This document shows, piece by piece, positions 1-8,013 of a stretch of 39,944 nt of DNA (position 1 is the first letter of the stretch; every line of letters starts with the position of its first letter). Source of the stretch: Burkholderiaceae bacterium (GTDB taxonomy: Bacteria > Pseudomonadota > Gammaproteobacteria > Burkholderiales > Burkholderiaceae_D); assembly GCA_023653025.1 (NCBI GenBank), contig JAMNXS010000021.1, positions 1 through 39,944 of the forward strand, written 5' to 3'. A program made the position numbers and the translations under genes. Under the pieces are notes generated by a model. The model was given only the letters and a program-made list of their open reading frames with translations, was not told the origin of the DNA and did not search any database.

Positions 1-50
1 GATTCAACAGCCTCGGCTTGGCAATGTCAGCGCTAGCCTCGACGGTTACC

Positions 51-614
51 TCATGGTTTTCTTGTCAGGGCATCAGGCAACCGGATCATGAGCTGTTTGA
101 AGGGCTCTTCGCTTCCGAGCGCCCTTGAAACGACCAGGGCCCCCTGAATGGCGATGACAGTGTCCCTCGCCCGTTCCTTCGCGACCTCTGCCGACATTCC
201 AGCCTCCCGGATGACTCCGGCAAGCATGTCGATCCAAGCAATCACTCCAAGCTTGATTTGCTGTCGAATTTCCTCTCCCGGATCACCAAGGCTGAGGGCG
301 CCTATCAAGCAGGACTCGTGGCCGCTTCCGTAAAACTCGTCCAGAGCCTCGCACATTCCTGTTAACCGGCTTTTCGGGTCGCCCGCCCCTCGGAGTGGGC
401 TCAAGACATGGTTTTGCATGATCCCTGCCGCATGCTCAAAGACAGCGCTTGCCATCTCGTCTTTACCGCCGGGGAATAGATGATAGAGGCTGTTCCGTTT
501 AAGCCCCGTCGCGCCCTCAAGCACCGTGATGGTTGCTCCCTCTTTGCCGTGTCTGCGGAATGCCGTAGTCAAGCGGTTGAGAACCTCTTCTTTGGGTAGC
601 AGCGGATGCGCCAT
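51..614 (-). CDS. TetR/AcrR family transcriptional regulator
   Basis: Predicted DNA-binding repressor of 187 residues, the normal size for the family. An N-terminal helix-turn-helix covers about residues 8-55, with the typical run TITVLEGATGLKRNSLYHLF followed by G-KDEM. The rest is helical and would be the ligand-binding and dimerisation domain; the CLIGALSLG stretch near residue 100 resembles the LmrA/YxaF-like branch. It starts at ATG 614 and is divergent from the small secreted protein at 803. The gap between them holds a perfect 16-bp palindrome (697-712) that is a good candidate for its own operator, so it probably controls itself and the divergent gene. The ligand cannot be told from the sequence. 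Confidence 0.88.
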   Translation of the reverse strand: MAHPLLPKEEVLNRLTTAFRRHGKEGATITVLEGATGLKRNSLYHLFPGGKDEMASAVFEHAAGIMQNHVLSPLRGAGDPKSRLTGMCEALDEFYGSGHESCLIGALSLGDPGEEIRQQIKLGVIAWIDMLAGVIREAGMSAEVAKERARDTVIAIQGALVVSRALGSEEPFKQLMIRLPDALTRKP

Positions 615-696
615 GGTCAGTCAGTCGAATGCTCTTCAAGCAGCAGTCTGTCGAAATTCAGAAGTTGACTTCCGGAATCGAGGAGTTTAACCTTTG

Positions 697-712
697 TTGA
701 ACGATCGTTCAA
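697..712. promoter_or_regulatory. Perfect 16-bp palindrome, candidate TetR operator
   Basis: TTGAACGATCGTTCAA is exactly self-complementary and lies 82 bases upstream of the regulator start and about 90 bases upstream of the divergent gene start. Length, symmetry and position fit an operator for the adjacent TetR-family protein. No consensus -10 box could be placed next to it with confidence. That the neighbouring regulator binds it is inferred. Confidence 0.6.
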
Positions 713-802
713 GTGAGCGCACGACAACGTAATGCCGCTTAGTCCCGCGTGGGCGAACGTCTAACAAACCGACAAATACAACCCCCAACCATGGAGATCT
801 TC

Positions 803-1183
803 ATGCTTTTCTGGAACAGCCTTCGACGATCGGCAGCACGGCCGCGGCTTGCTGCCGCAATGTTGGCTCTTGTATCTGCAGCCATGCTGGCCGGGCTGTC
901 AGGACAAGCCGAAGCGCAATCCCTGATGGGGCAGCGTCATCAGTTCATGGGCAATCCTCAATGCTCGGACTGGACAACGATGAATACTGCGTCGCGCTTC
1001 GAGTGGACCACCGTGTTTCTCTCCACCTTGAGCATGGGCCACGAGACCAGCCGCCGAAAGGGACAGCAAAAATACAAGAACCATGAGGGAGTCGAGGAGG
1101 TCATCACCGCCATCAATGCACACTGCGCGGCCAATCCGGCGGCTCAGGCGTCGGAAGCGGCAGCGCCCTTTTTGAATCCGTAG
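803..1183 (+). CDS. Small secreted HdeA/HdeB-like protein
   Basis: A 126-residue protein from ATG 803, chosen because GGAG sits six bases upstream; an upstream in-frame ATG at 791 would add four residues. The N-terminus is a classical signal peptide (RRSAARPR, then a hydrophobic Ala/Leu run) with a likely cleavage after AEA. The mature part has two cysteines, one in QCSDW and one in AHCAANP, plus a central aromatic segment (FEWTTVFLS) and an Ala-rich end. This spacing matches the small periplasmic HdeA/HdeB-like fold, where the cysteines form a disulfide; true HdeA/HdeB are acid-stress chaperones, but similarity here is only at the pattern level. It is probably controlled by the divergent TetR regulator. 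A truncated copy follows 13 bases after its stop. Confidence 0.75.
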   Translation: MLFWNSLRRSAARPRLAAAMLALVSAAMLAGLSGQAEAQSLMGQRHQFMGNPQCSDWTTMNTASRFEWTTVFLSTLSMGHETSRRKGQQKYKNHEGVEEVITAINAHCAANPAAQASEAAAPFLNP

Positions 1184-1196
1184 GTCGTTACGAAGC

Positions 1197-1400
1197 ATGA
1201 GTCCGGCCACGCAGTTCGCTTGGACGAACCCATTCCTCACGGCCATGAGCTATGGGAACGAAGCCTTCCGACGCAAGGGCCAGCAGCATTACAAGAATAA
1301 CGAAGGAATCAAACCGGTTACCAAAGCGATTACTGCGCACTGTGCGGCCAATCCGAACGATCTGGCGACTGATGCGGCAGGTCCTTTCCCAAGCCTGTAG
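1197..1400 (+). pseudogene. 5'-truncated tandem copy of the HdeA-like gene
   Basis: A 67-codon frame that aligns without gaps to the C-terminal 64 residues of the gene just upstream. By hand I count 35 identities in 64, including FRRKGQQ/SRRKGQQ, YKN-EG and AHCAANP. It has no signal peptide, no first cysteine and no visible ribosome site, and begins only 13 bases after the upstream stop. The simplest reading is a tandem duplication followed by loss of the 5' half of the second copy. The divergence between copies suggests that the duplication is not recent. It could still be translated by re-initiation, but would stay in the cytoplasm and could not form the disulfide. Confidence 0.72.
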
Positions 1401-1855
1401 AACGCGCTTCTGTGCCCAACTCAACCTGCCGCGCCGCTTCACGCATCCATGCCATAACCGCATAGACGACCAGCGGGTGCTGAAGGGCGCTCACCGAGCG
1501 GGACATCAAGAGTGGGCTCGTGGCGAAGATCGCCGCACGGCGCCGGCTTGAATACGCTGCGCAGGGTAATCGACCATACGATCGCCGGCCTGCGTCAGTT
1601 CCGCCGCTTGCGCGTCGGCCACGAAAAACAGGGAGATATCCTCGAAGCACCTTTGGCGATGGGTCTCAACGTTGTAGCGCTTCCCGGCCGAAGGTGGAAG
1701 GCACGTTACCGTGCTACATTCGCCGCTGCAAACAAACGACGCAGGAATTTTTCCAATCACTATGCACGAGGTTGCGTGGCGCCTCACGGGAGCCCGAACC
1801 TGTCGGCGGGACCCAGCCTCAGCTGACCAAACATCACTCACGGATGAGGCCTGGA
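1401..1855. other. Gene-poor stretch holding transposase debris
   Basis: No intact gene was found here. The recognisable content is the decayed IS5-type transposase tail at about 1512-1690. The remainder (1401-1511 and 1700-1855) gives only short, unconvincing frames on both strands and no clear promoter or terminator. I could not find paired terminal inverted repeats. Confidence 0.6.
1512..1690 (+). mobile_element. Remnant of an IS5-family transposase (C-terminal piece)
   Basis: The frame opening at 1512 reads SPHGAGL, then RRVIDHTIAGLRQFRRLRV and GHEKQGDILEA. This follows the conserved end of IS5-group DDE transposases, which have a HGSGLG-type stretch, then RWVVERT-x-W-L-x-QFRRLR, then E-R-x-DIHEA. 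In the neighbouring frame just upstream, GLVAKIA fits the residues expected before this block, pointing to a frameshift near 1535. The catalytic glutamate of the W-V-x-E-R-T motif is replaced (VIDHT), and the rest of the element is missing. It is dead and marks an old insertion beside the duplicated gene. Confidence 0.68.
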
Positions 1856-3871
1856 ATGCTTTACGCTGCAACGATTTTCTCCAGCGCTTTTCTCCTTTTC
1901 CTCGTACAACCCCTCGTCTCGAAGCACATCCTGCCCTGGTTCGGCGGATCGGCGGCCGTCTGGGCGACTTGCCTGGTGTTTTTCCAGAGCGTGCTGCTGC
2001 TCGGCTATGCGTACTCGGACCGTCTCAGCCGCCTGCGCAGTCCGTCAGCCCAGGTCGGCCTGCATGCGGCACTGCTGCTGGCTAGCCTGCTTGCGCTGCC
2101 CGTGCTCGCCGGGCCCGGCTGGAAGCCCGACGGCAGCGAGGACCCGGGCCTCTATATCTTGCTCCTGCTGACGGCCACCGTCGGCCTTCCCTATCTAGCG
2201 CTGTCTGCAACCGGGCCGCTGATCCAGTCATGGGCCGCGCGCGCCGGCGAAGGGCCGCGAGTCTACCGCCTGTTTTCGCTGTCGAATTTCGCTTCCCTGC
2301 TGGCCTTGCTCGCCTATCCGTTCCTGATCGAGCCGTGGCTGCCGCTGCCTGTACAGTCGTCTGCGTGGTCACTGATCTACGCAGGATTCGGCGCGCTGTG
2401 CATCGCCTCCGGCGTCGCGCTGCTGCGGCGGCTGCGCGGGCAAGCGGCAAACGATGACGCAGTCGAAGAAGACAGTGCGGCAGCGCCGCCCGGGCTTGGC
2501 CGCGTCGCGTTGTGGGTCAGCCTGTCGGCGATGGGCTCGTGGCTGCTGCTCGCGATCACGAACCACATCACGCAGAACGTAGCCGCCATCCCCTTCCTCT
2601 GGATCCTGCCGCTGACCCTGTACCTGTTCACCTTCGTCCTGTGTTTCGAGAGCGACCGCTGGTATCGGCGCAGCGTGCTGCTGATACCCGCCTTCGTCAT
2701 CCTCGCCGTCTGCAGCTTCGGCCTGCAGGAGTCAAGACTCGGATTCGACATCAAGGTCGCAATACCGCTGTACTGCGCGTGCCTGTTCATTGCGTGCCTG
2801 TTCCTGCACGGCGAGATGGCGCGGCTGCGCCCGGCACCGCGCCATCTGACGCGGTTCTACCTTGCCCTCTCCTTCGGCGGCGCCGCCGGCGGCGTGATGG
2901 TGGGACTGCTCGCGCCGAAAGTGCTGCCGGGGTACCACGAACTCGGCATCGGTTTCGTGCTGGTCGCACTGCTGATGGCCGTCGTGCTGCGCGAGCGCCG
3001 CATCCTGCTGGCCTGCGGACTGCTGCTGGCGCTGGTCTGCGCGATCAACCTGTGGTCGCAGATCAGGATGGATCGCCACTCGGCCAGGCTGATGGAGCGC
3101 AATTTCTACGGCCGGCTGCTGGTGCGGGATGTCCCGACCGGCAAGGAGGGCGTCACGGCGCGCCGCCTGCTGCATGGGGCGATCCTGCATGGCGAGCAGT
3201 ATCTGTCGGCCGGCAACCGCAACAAGCCCACCACGTATTACGGCACCAGCTCGGGTGTCGGTCGCCTGCTCGCGCTGCCGGATGGGCCGGGCGGCCGGCA
3301 TGTCGGCGTGATCGGCCTCGGTACCGGCACGCTGGCCGCCTATGGCGAAACGGGCGACCGCTTCCGGTTTTACGACATCGACCCGGCGGTGGTTGCGGTA
3401 GCACAGCGGGAGTTCAGCTACCTGAGCGACAGCAAGGCGGCCATCGACATCGTCGTCGGCGATGCGCGCCTGAGCCTCGACCGCGAGCCGCCGAACCGCT
3501 TCGATGTGCTGGTCGTCGATGCCTTCTCGGGCGACTCGATTCCGGTGCACCTGATGACCCGCGAGGCGCTGGCCATCTACCGCCGGCACATGAAGGACGA
3601 CGGCGTGATCGCTTTCCACGTCTCCAACCGCTTCCTGTCGCTGGCGCCGGTGGTCGAGGCACTGGCGCGGGACGCGGGCCTGCATGCCACCCTGGTCGCA
3701 GACCGGAAGCCGGCTGCTCCGCTGACCCGCTCCGACTGGGTGCTGGTCGCCGCGCAGCAGCGCGCCTTGCTGCGGCCGGCCGTCGCAGCGGGCGCATCGC
3801 AGCCGCCCGTCATCGCCGGCTTGCGCCCCTGGACCGATGACGCCAGCAATCTTTTTCGCGTGCTGAAGTAG
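1856..3871 (+). CDS. Fused membrane protein / spermidine synthase-like protein
   Basis: A 671-residue two-part protein. The start at ATG 1856 is preferred because GAGG lies six bases upstream and a hydrophobic helix begins at once; much longer in-frame openings run back through the transposase debris. The first ~430 residues are multi-pass membrane (around ten helices) and open with the family-typical FLVQPLVSKHILPWFGG. The C-terminal ~220 residues form a Rossmann domain with VIGLGTGTLAAYG (about 482-492), acidic FYDIDP (about 506) and VVDAFSGDSIPVHL (about 551), as in spermidine synthases and SAM methyltransferases. Such fusions are widespread, but their substrate is not established; aminopropyl transfer should not be assumed. 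It seems to be monocistronic. Confidence 0.87.
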   Translation: MLYAATIFSSAFLLFLVQPLVSKHILPWFGGSAAVWATCLVFFQSVLLLGYAYSDRLSRLRSPSAQVGLHAALLLASLLALPVLAGPGWKPDGSEDPGLYILLLLTATVGLPYLALSATGPLIQSWAARAGEGPRVYRLFSLSNFASLLALLAYPFLIEPWLPLPVQSSAWSLIYAGFGALCIASGVALLRRLRGQAANDDAVEEDSAAAPPGLGRVALWVSLSAMGSWLLLAITNHITQNVAAIPFLWILPLTLYLFTFVLCFESDRWYRRSVLLIPAFVILAVCSFGLQESRLGFDIKVAIPLYCACLFIACLFLHGEMARLRPAPRHLTRFYLALSFGGAAGGVMVGLLAPKVLPGYHELGIGFVLVALLMAVVLRERRILLACGLLLALVCAINLWSQIRMDRHSARLMERNFYGRLLVRDVPTGKEGVTARRLLHGAILHGEQYLSAGNRNKPTTYYGTSSGVGRLLALPDGPGGRHVGVIGLGTGTLAAYGETGDRFRFYDIDPAVVAVAQREFSYLSDSKAAIDIVVGDARLSLDREPPNRFDVLVVDAFSGDSIPVHLMTREALAIYRRHMKDDGVIAFHVSNRFLSLAPVVEALARDAGLHATLVADRKPAAPLTRSDWVLVAAQQRALLRPAVAAGASQPPVIAGLRPWTDDASNLFRVLK

Positions 3872-3940
3872 GCGGGGCGGCCGGCGTCGTTCGGGTCAGA
3901 GCTGCCGGCCACGCCGAGGGGAGCGAACGGAGCTGGGGTC

Positions 3941-4432
3941 TCAGTTCAGCTTGCGCGGCTTGCCGAAATTGCCTTCTTTCGGGAACAGGAAGGTGGTCTT
4001 GCTCGGGCCCATGCCGACGATCTGTACGATCGCACCCTCGTCGCCGGCCGAGCCGTCGAAGTGGACGGCGCCCGCCGGATGGAACATATAGCTGCCCTGC
4101 TTGAGCGGCGTGGTTGCCTTCGGATCCCAACTATCGTCGGTGCCCGCGTTCCAGGTACCCTGCACCACGACGATATGGCGATCCTCGCCATGAAAGTGCG
4201 GCGCGCTCATCACGCCCGGCGGGAAATACGCGCGGATCACGTACATGCCCGGCTGCGCCGGATCGCCGTAGACGACTGCCAGCTTCGCTCCGCCGCCGGC
4301 GTCCTTCCACGCTATTTTCTCGGGGGGAATCACGAGAAAATCCTTGTCGCCGGGCGCGGAAAAACTCGGCGACATGGCCAGCAGCGATGCCAGGCCCAGC
4401 GCAGCCATCGATGAGCGGAATGGTTTGAACAT
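3941..4432 (-). CDS. Secreted cupin-domain protein
   Basis: A 163-residue protein starting at ATG 4432 with GGAGAG upstream. Residues 1-26 look like a signal peptide (MFKPFRSSMAALGLASLLAM, then SFSA), so the product is probably periplasmic. Residues 40-150 form one cupin barrel: PHFHGEDRHIVVVQG gives His79 and His81 and the turn glycine of motif 1, and FHPAGAVHFDG with His118 and His124 gives motif 2, which is consistent with a bound metal ion. The enzyme activity and substrate cannot be assigned. It is divergent from the fumarylacetoacetase-family gene at 4596 across a 163-base gap. Longer in-frame openings to 4831 overlap that gene and are rejected. Confidence 0.85.
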   Translation of the reverse strand: MFKPFRSSMAALGLASLLAMSPSFSAPGDKDFLVIPPEKIAWKDAGGGAKLAVVYGDPAQPGMYVIRAYFPPGVMSAPHFHGEDRHIVVVQGTWNAGTDDSWDPKATTPLKQGSYMFHPAGAVHFDGSAGDEGAIVQIVGMGPSKTTFLFPKEGNFGKPRKLN

Positions 4433-4595
4433 GCGGGACTCTCCGGATAACCAGTGGCCGCGAGGGCCGGAGCAGGGGGAACACAGATCGTTGTTGAACA
4501 TAACACAGACCGGCATCCGCGAGAACGCCGATGCCTTTTCCTCTGGCGAAGCAGTGCATAATCCAGCAGATAACAACCAACAAGAGGGAAGATGA

Positions 4596-5447
4596 ATGAA
4601 ACTGGTGAGATACGGCCGACCGGGGCGCGAAAAGCCGGGAATGATCGACGCTGGCGGCAAGCTGCGCGACCTGTCGGCCATCATCGACGATGTCGGTCCG
4701 GCGCAGCTGTCGGACAAGATGCTGGCGCGGCTGTCGCGCCTGCGGCCCGCGAGCCTGCCGTCGGTGCGCGGCAAGCCCCGCCTCGGTGTACCGGTCAACG
4801 GTATCGGCAAGCTGATTGCCATCGGTCTCAACTACTCGGACCACGCGGCCGAGTCCGGCATGCCGATTCCGAAGGAGCCGATCGTGTTCATGAAGGCGAT
4901 CACCAGCCTGAACGGACCGAACGACGACGTGATGCTGCCCAAGGACGCCGCCAAGGCCGACTGGGAAGTCGAGCTCGGCGTGGTCATCGGCAGCAAGGCG
5001 CAGTACGTTAGCGAGCGCCAGGCGCTGGCTTATGTGGCCGGGTACTGCATCGTCAACGACGTCTCGGAGCGAGCGTTCCAGCTCGAGCGCGGCGGCACCT
5101 GGGACAAGGGCAAGGGCTGCGACACCTTCGCGCCGGTCGGTCCGTGGCTGGTGACGCGCGACGAGATCCCCAATCCGCAGCGACTAGGCATGTGGCTGGA
5201 CGTCAACGGGCAGCGCTGCCAGACCGGGAACACGAAGACGATGATTTTTTCGGTCGCGAAAATCGTCAGCTATGTCAGCCGCTTCATGACCCTGATGCCG
5301 GGCGACGTGATCGCCACCGGCACGCCGCCGGGCGTCGGCATGGGGATGAAACCGCAGCGCTTCCTGGCACCGGGCGACGCCATGCATCTCGGCATCGACG
5401 GCCTTGGCGAGCAGCGCCAGGCCGTGGTTCGCTACCGGCGCGGCTGA
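4596..5447 (+). CDS. Fumarylacetoacetate hydrolase family protein
   Basis: A 283-residue enzyme of the FAH family, which cleaves or isomerises beta-diketo acids from aromatic and sugar-acid breakdown. The catalytic domain starts near residue 72 (IAIGLNYSDHAAE). Metal-binding acids are Glu124 and Glu126 (WEVELGVVIG) and Asp155 (CIVNDVSER), and the closing GDVIATGTPPGVG (236-248) is typical of the FAHD/fumarylpyruvate hydrolase branch. Start ATG 4596 has AGAGGGA upstream; an ATG in another frame overlaps it at 4592. It is convergent with maleylacetoacetate isomerase, 25 bases away, so the pair may serve the same homogentisate- or gentisate-type ring-cleavage route. The exact substrate is unresolved. 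Confidence 0.9.
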   Translation: MKLVRYGRPGREKPGMIDAGGKLRDLSAIIDDVGPAQLSDKMLARLSRLRPASLPSVRGKPRLGVPVNGIGKLIAIGLNYSDHAAESGMPIPKEPIVFMKAITSLNGPNDDVMLPKDAAKADWEVELGVVIGSKAQYVSERQALAYVAGYCIVNDVSERAFQLERGGTWDKGKGCDTFAPVGPWLVTRDEIPNPQRLGMWLDVNGQRCQTGNTKTMIFSVAKIVSYVSRFMTLMPGDVIATGTPPGVGMGMKPQRFLAPGDAMHLGIDGLGEQRQAVVRYRRG

Positions 5448-5472
5448 ACCCGTACCGGGGCCGGCGCGGGTA

Positions 5473-6120
5473 TCATTCCGCGTCCGGCTGCCGCGCCGGC
5501 GATGCCGCCGCAAACGCCTCCAGCGCGAGGCAAGCCTCATTGATACGCACCAGCGTGGGCACGTGCGAGAGGTCGCACTGCATGCGCTGCGCATTCGCCA
5601 TTTGCGGTACGAGGAAGCAGTCGGCCAGCCCCGGCGTGTCGCCCAGACAGTAGCGGCCGCGGCGCGGGTCGCTGGCCAGCGTCTGCTCGACCGCAGCCAG
5701 TCCCTGCTCCACCCAGTGCCGGTACCAGCGGTTCTTGTCCTCCTCGGACAGCTTCATCTCGCCGACCAGATAACGCAGCACGCGCAGGTTGTTGATCGGA
5801 TGAATGTCGCAGGCGATAGCCAGCGCAATGCTGCGCACCCATGCACGGTCGTGCGCGGCGGCAGGCAGCAGCGCCGGCTGCGGATGCGTTTCCTCCAGAT
5901 ACTCGATAATGGCCAGCGACTGCGTCAGCACGGTGCCCTCGTCGAGTTGCAGCGAAGGCACGAGAGCATCCGGATTCAGCCGGCGATACTCGGGCGAGAG
6001 CTGCTCGCCGCCTCCCCTCAGCAAGTGCACGGGCACCACGTCGCAGGCAAGGCCCTTGAGGTTCAGTGCGATGCGTACACGGTACGAGGCAGAGCTGCGG
6101 AAGTAGCTGTACAGTTTCAT
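5473..6120 (-). CDS. maiA: Maleylacetoacetate isomerase (zeta-class GST)
   Basis: A 215-residue glutathione transferase of the zeta class, which uses glutathione to turn maleylacetoacetate (or maleylpyruvate) into the fumaryl isomer. The signature SSASYRVRIALN occupies residues 9-20; its serines and arginine form the active site. The thioredoxin-like domain runs to about residue 80 (VPSLQLDEG, then LTQSLAIIEYLEE), followed by the helical domain with CDIHPINNLRVL. The SSASYR form favours the maleylacetoacetate enzyme over the gentisate-pathway maleylpyruvate isomerase, which usually has a variant here. Full length. No homogentisate or gentisate dioxygenase is in the window. Confidence 0.92.
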   Translation of the reverse strand: MKLYSYFRSSASYRVRIALNLKGLACDVVPVHLLRGGGEQLSPEYRRLNPDALVPSLQLDEGTVLTQSLAIIEYLEETHPQPALLPAAAHDRAWVRSIALAIACDIHPINNLRVLRYLVGEMKLSEEDKNRWYRHWVEQGLAAVEQTLASDPRRGRYCLGDTPGLADCFLVPQMANAQRMQCDLSHVPTLVRINEACLALEAFAAASPARQPDAE

Positions 6121-6217
6121 CGGGAGTTAGCGCGGTCGTTCGGACTGCCGCGCATTATGCCACCCGGGCACTGTGCGGCAGCGCGACTGTCCAATCCGGG
6201 TTCTCGAGGAGGAAAGC

Positions 6218-6499
6218 ATGCTGTTTCGACTGACCCGACGATTGCGTGCGGCAGGACGGTATCTGCTGGTGGGCTGGCACGCGTGGCGTCATCCGGCGCT
6301 GCGCTGGCCCGGAAAGCTGGTGCTGGTGCTGATGGCGCTCTACCTGCTGACCCCAATCGACATTGTTCCGGACGGCATCCCGCTGCTCGGCTGGCTGGAC
6401 GATTTTGCGCTGGTGGCGATTGTGCTGCCGCTGTTCCTGAAGCTGTTGCCGGCCGACATAGTCAGGGACGCCCGCCGGAAAGCCGGTGCGGAGCACTGA
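6218..6499 (+). CDS. YkvA/DUF1232 family small membrane protein
   Basis: A 93-residue protein with the family core ALYLLTPIDIVPDGIPLLGWLDDFALVAIVL at about residues 44-75, including the invariant P-I-D-x-x-P and G-x-x-D-D. One or two hydrophobic segments suggest an inner-membrane location. The start at ATG 6218 is supported by GGAGGAAAGC directly upstream; a longer in-frame opening at 6173 has no such site. The function of this family is not known. It stands alone between maiA and the liv operon, both on the other strand. Confidence 0.87.
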   Translation: MLFRLTRRLRAAGRYLLVGWHAWRHPALRWPGKLVLVLMALYLLTPIDIVPDGIPLLGWLDDFALVAIVLPLFLKLLPADIVRDARRKAGAEH

Positions 6500-6517
6500 C
6501 GCCCGACGCGGCGGGCA

Positions 6518-7246
6518 TCAGGCACCCAGATAGGCCTCGACCACCCGCGGATCCTGCAGCAGACTGGCGGCCGCATCGTGCAGAACGATGCGGCCGCTGT
6601 CCATCACATAGCCGCGATCGGCCAGCGACAGAGCCTGGCGCACGTTCTGCTCGACCAGCAGGATCGTCACGCCCTGCTGCGACACCGATCGCACGACCTC
6701 GAAGATGCGCTCGACCATGATCGGCGCCAGTCCCATCGAGGGTTCGTCCAGCAGCAGCAGCCTCGGCCGGCTCATCAGCGCGCGCGCCATCGCCAGCATC
6801 TGCTGTTCGCCGCCCGACAGCGTGCCCGCCAGTTGCGACTCGCGTTCCTTCAGACGCGGAAACACGTCGAACCAGCGCGCAATATCGTCGTCCACGCCGC
6901 TGGACTCGGCGCGGGCATACGCGCCCATCAGCAGGTTCTCGCGGATCGTCATCCGCGCAAAGATGCCGCGCCCTTCGGGCACCATCGCCAGCCCGAGCCC
7001 GGGCAGGCGGTGCGCGGGCAGCGCATCGACCGGCTGGCCGCCGAAACGGATGCTGCCGCCGCGCCGCGCCGCCGGCAGCGTCCCGGTGATGGCCTTGAGC
7101 GTCGTCGTCTTGCCGGCGCCGTTGGCGCCGATCAGCGTGACGAGTTCACCTTCGGCCACATCGAACGACAGGTCTCGTACCGCCTCGATGCCGCCGAAAG
7201 CGACTGACAGGCCGCATACGGACAGCAAGGCTTCAGGCGCACTCAT
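6518..7246 (-). CDS. livF: Branched-chain amino-acid-type ABC transporter, ATP-binding subunit LivF
   Basis: A 242-residue ATPase that would pair with LivG to drive import through LivHM. Walker A is GANGAGKT (40-47), the signature is LSGGEQQ (143-149) and Walker B is LLLLDEP (163-169), followed by SMGLAP, which is typical of LivF. The start at ATG 7246 overlaps the livG stop by four bases (ATGA), so the long N-terminal extension of the open frame is spurious. It is the last gene of the livH-M-G-F run. The substrate may be leucine-type amino acids, but transporters of this family also carry amides, urea or aromatic acids. Confidence 0.92.
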   Translation of the reverse strand: MSAPEALLSVCGLSVAFGGIEAVRDLSFDVAEGELVTLIGANGAGKTTTLKAITGTLPAARRGGSIRFGGQPVDALPAHRLPGLGLAMVPEGRGIFARMTIRENLLMGAYARAESSGVDDDIARWFDVFPRLKERESQLAGTLSGGEQQMLAMARALMSRPRLLLLDEPSMGLAPIMVERIFEVVRSVSQQGVTILLVEQNVRQALSLADRGYVMDSGRIVLHDAAASLLQDPRVVEAYLGA

Positions 7247-8013
7247 GCCGGCTCCTTGCCGAGGTAGGCGGCGATTACGGCCGGGTCCTTCTGTACCTCG
7301 GCGGCTGTGCCGTCGGCGATGACCTTGCCGTAGTCGAGCACCGTCACGCGGTCGCACAAGCCCATCACGAGCTTCACGTCATGCTCGATCAGCAGTATCG
7401 TGGTGCCGCCCGAGCGGATTCGTTGCAGCAGTGCGCGCAGGTCGTCTTTTTCGGTCGCGTTCATTCCGGCGGCCGGCTCATCGAGTGCCAGCAGCAGCGG
7501 ATCGGTGGCCAGCGCGCGCGCGATCTCGACCCGGCGCTGGTCGCCATAGGACAAATGCCGGGCAGTTCGGTGCGCCAGATGGGGAATGCCGACGAACTCG
7601 AGCAGTTCCATCGCGCGCGCCGCGATGGCCTTTTCTTCTTCGCGTGCGGCGCGATGGCGCAGTATCGCGCCGAGCACGCCCTGGCGGGTGCGCACATGCC
7701 GGCCGATCATCACGTTCTCGAGTGCGCTCATCTCGCCGAACAATCGGATGTTCTGGAAGGTGCGCGCAATGCCGGCCCGTGCCACGGCATGCGGCGCGCT
7801 CGGCGAGTAGGGACTGCCATCCAGCGCGAAGCGGCCGCTGTCGGCCTGATAGAGGCCGGTGATGACATTGAAGCAGGTGGTCTTGCCCGCGCCGTTGGGA
7901 CCGATCAGCCCATGCACATGACCGCGCGCGATCTCGAGATCGACAACGGCCAGCGCCTGCAGGCCGCCGAAGCGCTTGCTGGCGCGCTGCACCGACAGCA
8001 GAGGACCGCTCAT
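7243..8013 (-). CDS. livG: Branched-chain amino-acid-type ABC transporter, ATP-binding subunit LivG
   Basis: A 256-residue ATPase of the LivG branch. Walker A is GPNGAGKT (38-45); the signature region LSYGDQRRVEIARAL and Walker B LLALDEPAAGM are intact, and the ending VIAAYLGKEPA is typical. The start at ATG 8013 (MSGPLLSVQRASKRFGG) overlaps the livM stop by four bases; the upstream part of the open frame lies inside livM and is not coding. It is translationally coupled on both sides, as expected for transporter subunits needed in fixed ratio. Confidence 0.92.
   Translation of the reverse strand: MSGPLLSVQRASKRFGGLQALAVVDLEIARGHVHGLIGPNGAGKTTCFNVITGLYQADSGRFALDGSPYSPSAPHAVARAGIARTFQNIRLFGEMSALENVMIGRHVRTRQGVLGAILRHRAAREEEKAIAARAMELLEFVGIPHLAHRTARHLSYGDQRRVEIARALATDPLLLALDEPAAGMNATEKDDLRALLQRIRSGGTTILLIEHDVKLVMGLCDRVTVLDYGKVIADGTAAEVQKDPAVIAAYLGKEPA

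Noticed and set aside
1-50. Possible gene end or terminator at the left edge
   Set aside because: Fifty bases with no hairpin, motif or readable family sequence; nothing can be supported.
2512-3840. A plus-strand 442-codon frame inside the spermidine synthase-like gene
   Set aside because: It is rich in Arg, Pro and Ala without motifs, whereas the other frame has a coherent membrane and Rossmann-domain protein.
5448-5472. GC-rich partial symmetry between the FAH-family gene and maiA as a terminator
   Set aside because: The stem is short and imperfect and has no T-run in either direction.
5473-6120. Gentisate-type maleylpyruvate isomerase as the name for the zeta-class GST
   Set aside because: The active-site run SSASYR is that of maleylacetoacetate isomerases; the gentisate enzymes usually differ here. 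Substrate overlap remains possible.
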